From positions 1 to 17,009 of the forward strand of contig CAKPAZ010000021.1 of NCBI GenBank assembly GCA_934133195.1: a stretch of 17,009 nt of DNA, in the 5' to 3' direction. This document shows, piece by piece, positions 1 to 7,064 of this stretch. Within the stretch, counting starts at the first letter, position 1; each line of letters starts with the position of its first letter. The DNA comes from an uncultured Bacilli bacterium. Lineage in GTDB: Bacteria; Bacillota_I; Bacilli_A; ML615J-28; CAG-313. The translations under genes and the position numbers were made by a program. Under the pieces are notes generated by a model. It did not search any database. It was not told where the DNA came from and saw only the letters and a list, made by a program, of their open reading frames with translations.

Positions 1-63
1 GAGAAAAAAATGAAATTATACTTAGTTTATTCAAGAATCATCAAAGAGTATTTAGTCAGGTAG
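1..63 (+). CDS. Possible 3' end of an upstream gene (partial)
   Basis: The first reading frame is open from the first base to a TAG at 61-63 and encodes 20 residues ending in KEYLVR. It could be the C-terminus of a gene entering from the left, or chance, since 20 codons prove little. An in-frame ATG at 10 has no Shine-Dalgarno site, so a separate mini-gene is unlikely. No function can be assigned. No convincing promoter for the following lipoprotein genes is visible in bases 1-100, which is compatible with read-through from further left. Confidence 0.25.
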   Translation, partial: EKKMKLYLVYSRIIKEYLVR

Positions 64-115
64 TATCCTGATAAAAAATGCTAATTAAACAAAAAAATGA
101 AAGGAGATAAATTAA

Positions 116-583
116 ATGAATAAAAGAAAATATCTATTTACTATGGTTGTTGTCCTAATATTACTTTGTTTTACAGGTTGTTATGTTTGGCATACAGTTG
201 GACATTATGAAACATTACAAGTAAAAATGGATAGTTTTGAGTATAATAATGAAGCTAAATTTTACTATTATGATAATGCAAAAGATTTAGAAAAATTAGA
301 TGCTAAAACATTTGGTAAGTATAATGAAGAATTTTTTAGAAAAAAATCTTTAATCGTAGTTACACTTCTTCGTGGTGTTAATACTGAGTACAAAAGTATT
401 TATTTTAGAATGACTGAAATAACTATTGAAGGATATTTTAATGAAGATGAACCTCAAGTATCTTGGACATTAATCTTGGAAATAGATGACAAAATTCAAG
501 ATATAGATATGTATAGCGTAGTAATTAATGATTATATTGAAAATGATATAAATGAAGAATCAAGTAATGTAACCAATAATTAG
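116..583 (+). CDS. Small predicted lipoprotein, paralogue of the next gene
   Basis: Unrecognised 155-residue exported protein. The N-terminus has KRK, a hydrophobic core (about residues 7-20) and a lipobox-like FTGC that makes Cys22 the likely lipidated residue; Phe at -3 is slightly atypical. The mature part is acidic and rich in Tyr, Asp and Glu, with no further membrane segment, so it should sit on the outer face of the cytoplasmic membrane. The start is set by AAGGAG at 101-106, nine bases before the ATG. Residues about 37-141 align without large gaps with the N-terminal part of the next protein (shared features: KY(N/D), VTL, EY, ITI/ISITR, W-T, L-EI/I-EI). The two genes lie 25 bp apart and are probably co-transcribed. 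ATA and AGA codons are frequent compared with the housekeeping genes to the right, consistent with an accessory gene. Function unknown. Confidence 0.8.
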   Translation: MNKRKYLFTMVVVLILLCFTGCYVWHTVGHYETLQVKMDSFEYNNEAKFYYYDNAKDLEKLDAKTFGKYNEEFFRKKSLIVVTLLRGVNTEYKSIYFRMTEITIEGYFNEDEPQVSWTLILEIDDKIQDIDMYSVVINDYIENDINEESSNVTNN

Positions 584-608
584 AAAGAATAAATGGAGGA
601 AAAATTAA

Positions 609-2102
609 ATGAATAAGAAAAAAGGTATAATAGTTATAATTATAATGTTGCTTGTATTCTTTTTGTCTAGTTGCTCTACTGGATATAAAATAATTAATTT
701 TGAAGCTTCACAGATGGTCATAGATAAATTAAATTATAGTGATAGTCCAAATGTATATTATTTTGAGAAAGCAACTGACATAAGTAATTTAAATAATAAT
801 TTATTAATAAAATATGATAGAAAATATTTTAGTAAACATGCATTATTTATAGTAACATTAATTGATAATATAAATAATGAATATATAGGAAATAATGTTT
901 TAAATAAACATATTAGTATCACAAGAATGATTGAAAATAATAGTGAAAAAACCAAATGGACATTCTTAATCGAAATAGCATACAAACTAGATGAAGCAGA
1001 AGATCCTAATGATTACGTGGTAGACTTTATTAATCAAAAGAAAGAATTACATGTACATAATTACAAAGAAACTATAATTACTCCAACCTGCATTAATCAA
1101 GGGTATACAAAACATGAATGTGCATGTGGAGATAATTATATAGATAGTTATACTGATATAGTGGAATGCCAATATAAAAATGGTAAATGCATATGGTGTA
1201 ACAAAGAAAAAACTGTAGATAGTTACAAAATATCATCCTATGGAGATGAATTAAGCAGAATGATATTTATACGCAGTTATAAGTGTGCTTATGATCCATA
1301 TGAGCCATGTGGTTATGTTTCACTAACTTTTCTTGAAGTAGAAAAAGAGGCAAACAAAGCGATTTATATCGATATGACAGCAGAATTTGATGATTATTAT
1401 ACATGTTGCTATTTCAACAAGGAAAAGTTATATTTACTCGACAAAGTAAAAAAATACTATTTAGAAGATTTCAAAGAAGCATATTATGAATTACCATGGG
1501 GAGCATGGTCGGGAATAGATTGTTACTTCGCTTTAATAGAAACCTACAATGAAATGCAACTAGGTATGTATAACGAAAATTCAAAAATGATAATGAGTGA
1601 TATAAAATGGTATGAAATATCAAAAGATGAAACGATTCCAGAAGAAATAGATAATTATATATTGATTGCTATAACAGAAAGTAAAACCATAAAACAAACA
1701 AACTTTTATGGTGAAAATGAAACAGAACATAAGTGGTTTTTTGAATCCAAACATTTATATAATGATGGCTTTGAATATCCTGAATATGATGAATTTTATA
1801 ATGATTGGATTAATCAAAGATATTATATGTCAGATAATTTTTGTAGCCTTTATAGACATAGTGATATAGTAGTTAGTCGTGAAGGTTTTGATTTATTAAA
1901 ACATCATTCATTAAGAATTGAAACAATAGATGGAGTAGAATACATTAGATCTACCCATTATAAAAGCACTAACCCTAAAGAATTACTAGAAAACCTAGAA
2001 TATAGGGAAGAACTTACAGATGGTTTTATCAAGTATTATTGGTTTAAGTTAGATGATGCTTTAAAATATATATATGAAAAACTAGGAAAAGAGAAAGAAT
2101 AA
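609..2102 (+). CDS. Large predicted lipoprotein with Cys-rich insert and unknown C-terminal domain
   Basis: A 497-residue exported protein. Residues 1-21 form a type II signal peptide with lipobox LSSC, placing the lipidated Cys at 22, the same position as in the preceding paralogue. Residues about 37-142 are the domain shared with that paralogue. Residues 150-200 form a Cys-rich segment: HNYKETI, Cys161, a GYT-H-C-x-C-G stretch (Cys171, Cys173), Cys187, and a C-x2-C pair (Cys194, Cys197). This resembles the 'H-x-Y...TC...GYT...C-x-C-G' repeat units common in surface proteins of gut Firmicutes, here as one copy. About 300 further residues (rich in aromatic residues, with scattered Cys) match nothing I recognise. 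The start is supported by TGGAGG at 594-599, ten bases upstream of the ATG. Transcription probably ends at the terminator at 2175-2205. A cell-surface binding or sensing role is only a guess. Confidence 0.8.
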   Translation: MNKKKGIIVIIIMLLVFFLSSCSTGYKIINFEASQMVIDKLNYSDSPNVYYFEKATDISNLNNNLLIKYDRKYFSKHALFIVTLIDNINNEYIGNNVLNKHISITRMIENNSEKTKWTFLIEIAYKLDEAEDPNDYVVDFINQKKELHVHNYKETIITPTCINQGYTKHECACGDNYIDSYTDIVECQYKNGKCIWCNKEKTVDSYKISSYGDELSRMIFIRSYKCAYDPYEPCGYVSLTFLEVEKEANKAIYIDMTAEFDDYYTCCYFNKEKLYLLDKVKKYYLEDFKEAYYELPWGAWSGIDCYFALIETYNEMQLGMYNENSKMIMSDIKWYEISKDETIPEEIDNYILIAITESKTIKQTNFYGENETEHKWFFESKHLYNDGFEYPEYDEFYNDWINQRYYMSDNFCSLYRHSDIVVSREGFDLLKHHSLRIETIDGVEYIRSTHYKSTNPKELLENLEYREELTDGFIKYYWFKLDDALKYIYEKLGKEKE

Positions 2103-2150
2103 TATAATGAACAAAAAAAGAGAAAGAATAATATAATGAATAAAAAAAGA
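2087..2150 (+). repeat. 29-bp tandem direct repeat at the 3' end of the lipoprotein gene
   Basis: A 25-base core starting AAAAGAGAAAGAATAATATA occurs at 2087-2111 and again at 2116-2140 (period 29). Each copy is followed by C or T and then seven A and a G. The first copy spans the stop codon of the lipoprotein gene. Each unit ends in ATGAA(C/T)AAAAAAAGA, resembling the start codons and MNK-K N-termini of both lipoprotein genes, but the frames close after only 9 and 6 codons (MNKKRERII and MNKKRP). A replication-slippage duplication, or the decayed start of a former third family member, are both possible. Confidence 0.75.
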
Positions 2151-2174
2151 CCTTAAAAAATGAAATGATAAAAT

Positions 2175-2205
2175 AAAAGTAGACACAAAAAAGTGTCTAC
2201 TTTTT
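2175..2205. terminator. Bidirectional intrinsic terminator
   Basis: A perfect 12-bp stem (AAAAGTAGACAC at 2175-2186 with its complement at 2193-2204) encloses an A6 loop. T-rich sequence follows on the plus strand (2201-2209), and the complement of the upstream A-rich stretch supplies a T-rich tail on the minus strand. It lies between the convergent ends of the lipoprotein genes and the HAD phosphatase gene and can serve both. Confidence 0.88.
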
Positions 2206-2233
2206 CTTGACTATTTCACTTAAAAAGTCTTTT

Positions 2234-3040
2234 TTATTTATCTTTAAAGAATTCCTTTAAAAATTTTAATACTCCTTGATGAAAACAATCATCTGTTACA
2301 TATGTTGCAATCTTTAACAATTCAGGATGACTGTCTTTCATAGCAACTTTAATTTTAGCTGCATTTAGTAATCCAATATCATTATGACCATCACCTATAG
2401 CGATAGTATTATTTGGATCAATGTTGTAATATTTTACTGCGTCTAAAAAGCCATTACTTTTATCAACTAAAGGGTTGTATATTTCAACAATATGATATCC
2501 TCCTGAAAACCAATATCTGGAAAGTAGTTTTCCTTGGTATTCATTGTTGATGTAATCCTCAAAAAGTTTAATTTTATCTTTATCAATAAAGAATAACGCT
2601 CCATTAGGATTACCTGGTAAGATATCTTTGATTTCACCAACATGAAGATTTCCTCCATCAACATGTAAGAAAGGATGAATTTCTTCATTGTAATTCATAA
2701 CATAGATATCATCAATGATTTCACAAAATACATTAATTAAGCATGGTCTAATATGCTCAATAATGGTTAGGAGGTCATCTCTATCAATTCTAAGGTCAGT
2801 AACTGGGAAGTTAGGATCAGTAGGATTAGTTACTCTTGCTCCATTATAATTAATTAAAGGAGTATTTAAATGAAGTAATTCATAAACAAAATGACTAGAG
2901 CGATAAGGTCTTCCAGTTGCTAACATAATGATATGACCCTTTTCTCTTAGCATGTTTAAATATTCAAAAGTTTCTTCATCATAGGTAGAAAAATCCATCA
3001 TTAGGGTTCCATCTAAATCTAAAACAATTAGGTATTTCAT
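2234..3040 (-). CDS. Cof-type HAD-superfamily (IIB) phosphatase
   Basis: A 268-residue cytosolic hydrolase, the usual length for the Cof/YidA-like HAD-IIB family. These enzymes dephosphorylate sugar phosphates, flavin or pyridoxal phosphates and similar small metabolites through an aspartyl-phosphate intermediate; the substrate cannot be read from sequence. All four motifs are intact: DLDGT (nucleophile Asp8, acid/base Asp10), ATGR (Thr42), Lys194 in VDKSNG, and GDGHND (Asp217, Asp221 for Mg2+). The region between motifs II and III (about 85-190) is the C2B cap. The start is fixed by AGGAGG on the minus strand (plus 3050-3055), nine bases before the ATG. The gene is monocistronic, transcribed from the promoter at 3066-3095, and ends at the terminator at 2175-2205. 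It is divergent from the ftsK operon and has no evident functional tie to it. Confidence 0.93.
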   Translation of the reverse strand: MKYLIVLDLDGTLMMDFSTYDEETFEYLNMLREKGHIIMLATGRPYRSSHFVYELLHLNTPLINYNGARVTNPTDPNFPVTDLRIDRDDLLTIIEHIRPCLINVFCEIIDDIYVMNYNEEIHPFLHVDGGNLHVGEIKDILPGNPNGALFFIDKDKIKLFEDYINNEYQGKLLSRYWFSGGYHIVEIYNPLVDKSNGFLDAVKYYNIDPNNTIAIGDGHNDIGLLNAAKIKVAMKDSHPELLKIATYVTDDCFHQGVLKFLKEFFKDK

Positions 3041-3065
3041 TTCTTTACGCCTCCTAGTTTTGTTT

Positions 3066-3095
3066 ATTATAACATAAACAAAGTGATAAATTCAA
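3066..3095 (-). promoter_or_regulatory. Promoter of the HAD phosphatase gene
   Basis: Read on the minus strand: TTGAAT (-35, plus 3090-3095), an 18-bp spacer, and TATAAT (-10, plus 3066-3071) preceded by TG plus one base, an extended -10. Transcription would begin near 3059, just upstream of the AGGAGG site. Confidence 0.72.
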
Positions 3096-3121
3096 TCAAA
3101 AAAGTTTTATTATTTTATTTA

Positions 3122-3150
3122 TTGAATTTTTGGAGGATTTGTAGTAAAAT
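3122..3150 (+). promoter_or_regulatory. Promoter of the ftsK-lepB-rbgA-rnhB operon
   Basis: TTGAAT (3122-3127), a 17-bp spacer and TAAAAT (3145-3150) place the transcription start near 3157, 35 bases before the first gene of the operon. It lies back to back with the HAD gene promoter; the two -35 boxes are about 26 bp apart. Confidence 0.68.
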
Positions 3151-3191
3151 AAAAGAATAGCAAATTGAACAAAAAAAGGAGGGGAAAATAG

Positions 3192-4013
3192 ATGTTTTTA
3201 ATTAATATCAATGACATTGACAATTTCTTTACCTCTTTGTTTGATAAACTACGTAATATTTTTACATGGCAAACTCTAGTAATATTACTTGCGGGGATAA
3301 TTGTAGGGTTTGTTATTTGTTCAACAATTTATGGCATTTTAATGTTGATATCTTTAAATGATCATAAAAAATCAAGAATGGATAAACAGTTAAACATTGA
3401 CATTGATAATGAACAAATCAAAAAAGAACTAGATGAGATTAAAGAAAAATTTGTATCATCTACCGATGGTCTTACCGTAAAAGAAAGATTTGAAATGTTA
3501 GGTCCAACTTTATATGAAACCATTAATGTTGTGGCATCTACCTACTATCCAAATTCTAAATATCCGTTATATGAATTAAGTGTTAGTGAACTTATCTTAT
3601 TTTTAAGATATGTATCATTTAGAGTAGAAGATATTTTTAATAAACCATTTTTAAAACCATTTAAAAATATGACAATATCACAAATATTAAATTTCATTGA
3701 TCTTCAAAAAAAGATTAATGAAAATAAGATTGTTCATGCTGTTACTAATCCAACAACCAATAAGATTAAAAAGTTTTTTATGGCTGCAATCAATTATGCC
3801 AACCCTGTTTATTGGTTTAAAAAGTTAGTAATGGGTACAACTATTAATATTGCAACTAAAAAGATTTGTTTAGTTGTTATTGATATTGTTGGTGATGAAA
3901 CAAATAAAACATATAGTAAGTCAATCTTTAACAAAGAAAATGACTTATATTTAGAAGAAATCAATAATGAATTAAAAGAACTAGAAGGAGAACTTGGAAA
4001 TGAACGACAATAA
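3192..4013 (+). CDS. Unknown single-pass membrane protein encoded in overlap with FtsK
   Basis: I do not recognise this 273-residue protein. It has a short amphipathic N-terminus, one strong transmembrane helix (about residues 27-55), then a long, mainly helical soluble region. Residues 60-88 are charged and probably coiled coil. Residues 105-175 contain conserved-looking hydrophobic helices (YPLYELSVSELILFLRY). Residues 192-232 include a second weakly hydrophobic stretch with ANPVYWFKK that may lie on the membrane, and the tail is acidic coiled coil. The start is fixed by AAGGAGGGG at 3176-3184, seven bases before the ATG. Its last 14 bases overlap the start of the ftsK-like gene, and that gene's Shine-Dalgarno site lies inside this coding region, so the two are translationally coupled. 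Because the FtsK-like protein lacks its own membrane segments, a role as its membrane anchor or partner is my inference. Confidence 0.87.
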   Translation: MFLININDIDNFFTSLFDKLRNIFTWQTLVILLAGIIVGFVICSTIYGILMLISLNDHKKSRMDKQLNIDIDNEQIKKELDEIKEKFVSSTDGLTVKERFEMLGPTLYETINVVASTYYPNSKYPLYELSVSELILFLRYVSFRVEDIFNKPFLKPFKNMTISQILNFIDLQKKINENKIVHAVTNPTTNKIKKFFMAAINYANPVYWFKKLVMGTTINIATKKICLVVIDIVGDETNKTYSKSIFNKENDLYLEEINNELKELEGELGNERQ

Positions 4014-6117
4014 GACAAAAAAAGAGTTCTATGTATTTAGAGTAACTGAAGAAGAAAAACCAAAGCCAGAAGAACCAAAGCCACAAGAACAATATATCAT
4101 TTCTCCATTTGATGGTAAAAAGCCAAAAAATACAGTTAATGAAAATATGGGCTATCATGTTGATCCTTCAACATATGATTGTATTAGACCAAACAGAGGT
4201 ACTCAACAATATGTAAAACCTACTCCAGTGGAAGAAAACTTTGATGATGTTGATCCTTTTGAAAAGGAGGAAAACACAGATGATTTTTATTCAGTAGATC
4301 CTTTTGAAAAAGAGGAAGAACCTGAAGAAGAGATCATTGAAGAAAGTTATGATGAAGATATTGAAGATGATGAAGAAGAAACTGAAGATGTCAAGGGAAC
4401 ACCTACACGTGGTGAATATGTTGTAGAACCAAACAATGATGACATTTCCATTGAAGATCTTCCTACAGATGTTTTTGAAGAATTAGATAGTCATGAATAT
4501 CAAACATATGAACCAGTTAATCATCAACAAAAACCATCTACCCCAACAATGGTACGTCCAACAATTGATCTAACAAAACCTAAAGTTGCGACTACTCCAT
4601 ATGAAGAACTAAGTGAAAAAAGAACTCCTGTGGTAAATATTAAAGCACCAAAAATCACTAAATATATTAGATTTAAACTTGATTTACTTCCTAAATCATC
4701 ATCAAATGATGAAGATGATACTAAAGAAGCTGAACATCAAAAAGCGATAATCAATCAAACATTTCTTGAAAGTAATGTTAAAGCCAAAGTAGTAGATTAC
4801 ATCTTTGGTCCTACAGTTACACAATTTATGATTGATGTTGAACCAGGATATAACGTAAGAAATATCAAAAGTATTGAAAGCAATCTTGCCATGTATTTAG
4901 AGAGTGAACAAATAAGAATTCAAACTCCAATTCCTGGTAAACGTTATGCTGGTATTGAAGTTCCTAAAAAGAAACAATATCGTCATATGGTAAATCTTCG
5001 TGATATTCTTGAATCAAAAGAATTCAATAGTGATGAGTATAAATTACCGATTGCGGTTGGTAAAGATAACTTTGGAAAAGCCATGGTTTGTGATATAACA
5101 GAAATGCCACACTGCTTAATCGCGGGTACAACTAAATCTGGAAAGAGTGTATGCTTAAATGCAATTATTATTAGTTTAATCTATAAACTTGCTCCTAAAG
5201 ATTTACGTTTAGTATTAATTGATCCAAAACGAATTGAATTAAGTCGATATGAAGGTATTCCACACCTTGCTATGCCAATTATTGTAAATAAAGAAGATTT
5301 CCCTTCCGCAATTACTTGGGTATATGATGAAATGGAAAGAAGATATGAAGAATTCTCAAAACTTGGTGCCGAAAGCTTCGGTGAATATAACAGAAAACTT
5401 ATAGAATCTAAACAACCTAAAGCCCCATACATCGTAATGATAATTGATGAATTTGGTGATTGGTTTATAGGTGCCGAAAGTGATGTTACGGAAAAAATTC
5501 AAAAAATCGCCGCTAAAGCCCGTGCAGCCGGAATTCATGTTATTCTTGCAACTCAACGTCCTACTAATGATTCAATTAGTGGTAATATTAAATCTAACTT
5601 TGATACTCGTATTGCTTTCAAAGTTTCTAACAACACTGACTCAAGGGTTATCCTTGATAAGAGTGGAGCTGAAAGACTAGAAGGCCGTGGTGATATGTTA
5701 ATTAAGTATGCAGGAGGTCTTGAAAAACGTCTTCAAGGTGCTTACGTTGATAATAATGATATTCGTCAAATTGTTTCTTTCTTAAGAGAAAATAATACTT
5801 GTAATTATTTAGTTACAATGGAAGAACTACATCAATCAACTACTGAACGTCAAGCTGCTGCATCTAGTTCTTCAACAACTTCAGGAATTGATGATCCAAA
5901 ATTCGCAGAAGTCGCATACTACATTGTAAGAAATAATAATGCCTCAAACAATTCATTAGGTAAAATATTTAATATGGGATTCAATAGAGTAGATAAGATT
6001 CTTGTATCTCTTGAGGAACTTGGAGTTTTAAGTAAATCTGTTCGTGGTAAACAACGTGAAGTATTAGTTGATGAACTTGAACTTGAACAAATCTTAAGTA
6101 ACGAAGAAATTTTTTAA
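4000..6117 (+). CDS. ftsK: FtsK/SpoIIIE-type DNA translocase lacking membrane segments
   Basis: A 705-residue hexameric dsDNA motor of the FtsK/SpoIIIE family, which uses ATP to pump chromosomal DNA through the division septum or to resolve trapped termini. Residues 1-217 are a Pro/Glu/Asp-rich, probably disordered region with no transmembrane helix and two VDPFEKEE units (84-91 and 99-106). Residues about 218-340 match the alpha domain (GPTVTQF, IPGKRYAGIEVP). The beta motor domain has Walker A GTTKSGKS (376-383), IDPKR, Walker B IVMIID-E (Glu484) and ATQRP. Residues about 632-700 are a winged-helix gamma domain (FNMGFNRVDKIL), which in relatives reads orienting sequences or contacts XerD. 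The ATG at 4000 is chosen over a TTG at 3994 because AAGGAG at 3985-3990 is nine bases from the ATG but only three from the TTG. Typical FtsK/SpoIIIE proteins have several N-terminal transmembrane helices; here the overlapping upstream gene may supply the anchor. Confidence 0.93.
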   Translation: MNDNKTKKEFYVFRVTEEEKPKPEEPKPQEQYIISPFDGKKPKNTVNENMGYHVDPSTYDCIRPNRGTQQYVKPTPVEENFDDVDPFEKEENTDDFYSVDPFEKEEEPEEEIIEESYDEDIEDDEEETEDVKGTPTRGEYVVEPNNDDISIEDLPTDVFEELDSHEYQTYEPVNHQQKPSTPTMVRPTIDLTKPKVATTPYEELSEKRTPVVNIKAPKITKYIRFKLDLLPKSSSNDEDDTKEAEHQKAIINQTFLESNVKAKVVDYIFGPTVTQFMIDVEPGYNVRNIKSIESNLAMYLESEQIRIQTPIPGKRYAGIEVPKKKQYRHMVNLRDILESKEFNSDEYKLPIAVGKDNFGKAMVCDITEMPHCLIAGTTKSGKSVCLNAIIISLIYKLAPKDLRLVLIDPKRIELSRYEGIPHLAMPIIVNKEDFPSAITWVYDEMERRYEEFSKLGAESFGEYNRKLIESKQPKAPYIVMIIDEFGDWFIGAESDVTEKIQKIAAKARAAGIHVILATQRPTNDSISGNIKSNFDTRIAFKVSNNTDSRVILDKSGAERLEGRGDMLIKYAGGLEKRLQGAYVDNNDIRQIVSFLRENNTCNYLVTMEELHQSTTERQAAASSSSTTSGIDDPKFAEVAYYIVRNNNASNNSLGKIFNMGFNRVDKILVSLEELGVLSKSVRGKQREVLVDELELEQILSNEEIF

Positions 6118-6137
6118 AGTATATTAGAGGTAGTTAA

Positions 6138-7064
6138 ATGAAAGCAAATTACTTAGACAAATATTTTAAAGAAAATAATGGATTAGTTGAACGTTTAACC
6201 ATCAAAAATAAAATAATTAGTCGTATTATATGCTTTATCATTTGTAGTATTATTTATCCAATTGTTACAACCAGCCAACGATATAACCAAATTCATGGTG
6301 ATGAATTTAGTGCTAATCAAACCTATGATATAATAAATATTGTAATGATTTTTTGTTATGTTATTGCGGGGATTGGATTATTATGGATTATTCTTGAGTT
6401 ATTAATCCCTAATAAAATTCATAAACTAACTTCAAAATTAACCTTTTCTGCGAAAAAGAAAATCTTTAATTTTGTTGATTGGAGTATGATCCTTCCTATT
6501 TGTGCTTGTGTTGCAGTTATCTTATATAGCTATGTTTTCTTAATAACCCCAGTTAGTGGGATATCAATGATGCCAACCATCCAAAATAAAGAAAACATCT
6601 TAGTTACTTACTATGACAAAATTGATACATTTGATGTTGTAGTTTTAAAGGTAACTCCTGAAGATAATTTTGATATATCATCAGAATCTTATTATTTAAA
6701 ACGTGTTATTGGCCTACCTGGTCAAACAGTAACATGGATAAATAAAGAACTACGTATTAATGGTGAAATTGTTGAAGAGGATTTCTTCCCAGATGACTTT
6801 TTAGATAGTCTTGTTCACTATACACCATTTGATGGAGTTTTCCGCTATAAAAAGGATGGAAAGGAACAGCCTTCAACCCTTGTTATCCCGGAAGGTTACT
6901 ATTTTGTAATGGGTGATAACCGTAATATGCAAGAAGGGGGAGCCGGCACATACTATGATTGTAGTAAAGATAGTCGTGTAATTGGTTTAATTCCCAAGGA
7001 AAATATAATAGGAAAGGCTAAATACCATTTTAAAGGTATTTGCATAGGAAAGAAGATAGTATGA
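6138..7064 (+). CDS. lepB: Signal peptidase I with extra N-terminal membrane helices
   Basis: A 308-residue membrane serine protease that removes signal peptides from secreted proteins on the outer face of the membrane. The Ser/Lys dyad is visible: Ser143 in GISMMPTI (box B) and Lys188 in YYLKRVIGLPG (box D), followed by GDNR (259-262) and DSRVIG (box E). Three hydrophobic segments precede the catalytic domain, at about 26-45, 65-90 and 117-138; only the last corresponds to the usual anchor of Gram-positive SipS-like enzymes, so this protein carries about 115 extra residues with two added helices. The start follows TAGAGG (6125-6130) and lies 20 bp after ftsK. The stop overlaps the rbgA start (ATGA). 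lepB followed by rbgA and rnhB is a recurrent Firmicutes order. It does not process the lipoproteins at the left edge, which need signal peptidase II. Confidence 0.95.
   Translation: MKANYLDKYFKENNGLVERLTIKNKIISRIICFIICSIIYPIVTTSQRYNQIHGDEFSANQTYDIINIVMIFCYVIAGIGLLWIILELLIPNKIHKLTSKLTFSAKKKIFNFVDWSMILPICACVAVILYSYVFLITPVSGISMMPTIQNKENILVTYYDKIDTFDVVVLKVTPEDNFDISSESYYLKRVIGLPGQTVTWINKELRINGEIVEEDFFPDDFLDSLVHYTPFDGVFRYKKDGKEQPSTLVIPEGYYFVMGDNRNMQEGGAGTYYDCSKDSRVIGLIPKENIIGKAKYHFKGICIGKKIV

Noticed and set aside
45..82. Hairpin TCAGG-TAGTAT-CCTGA (58-72 area) as a terminator before the first lipoprotein
   Set aside because: The stem is only five base pairs and is followed by A-rich, not T-rich, sequence on the plus strand, with no T-tract on the minus strand.
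3994..3999. TTG at 3994 as the ftsK start
   Set aside because: AAGGAG ends only three bases upstream; the ATG at 4000 has nine-base spacing and adds no lost conserved residues.
3809..4158. Minus-strand open frames across the 3' end of the gene at 3192 and the start of ftsK
   Set aside because: They are complements of Lys/Glu-rich coding sequence, giving Phe/Leu/Ser-rich translations without ribosome binding sites.
4249..4317. Two VDPFEKEE units in ftsK as evidence of a DNA repeat or recombination site
   Set aside because: The repetition is at the protein level in an acidic low-complexity region; the codons differ between copies, so it fits a short linear motif better than a DNA element.
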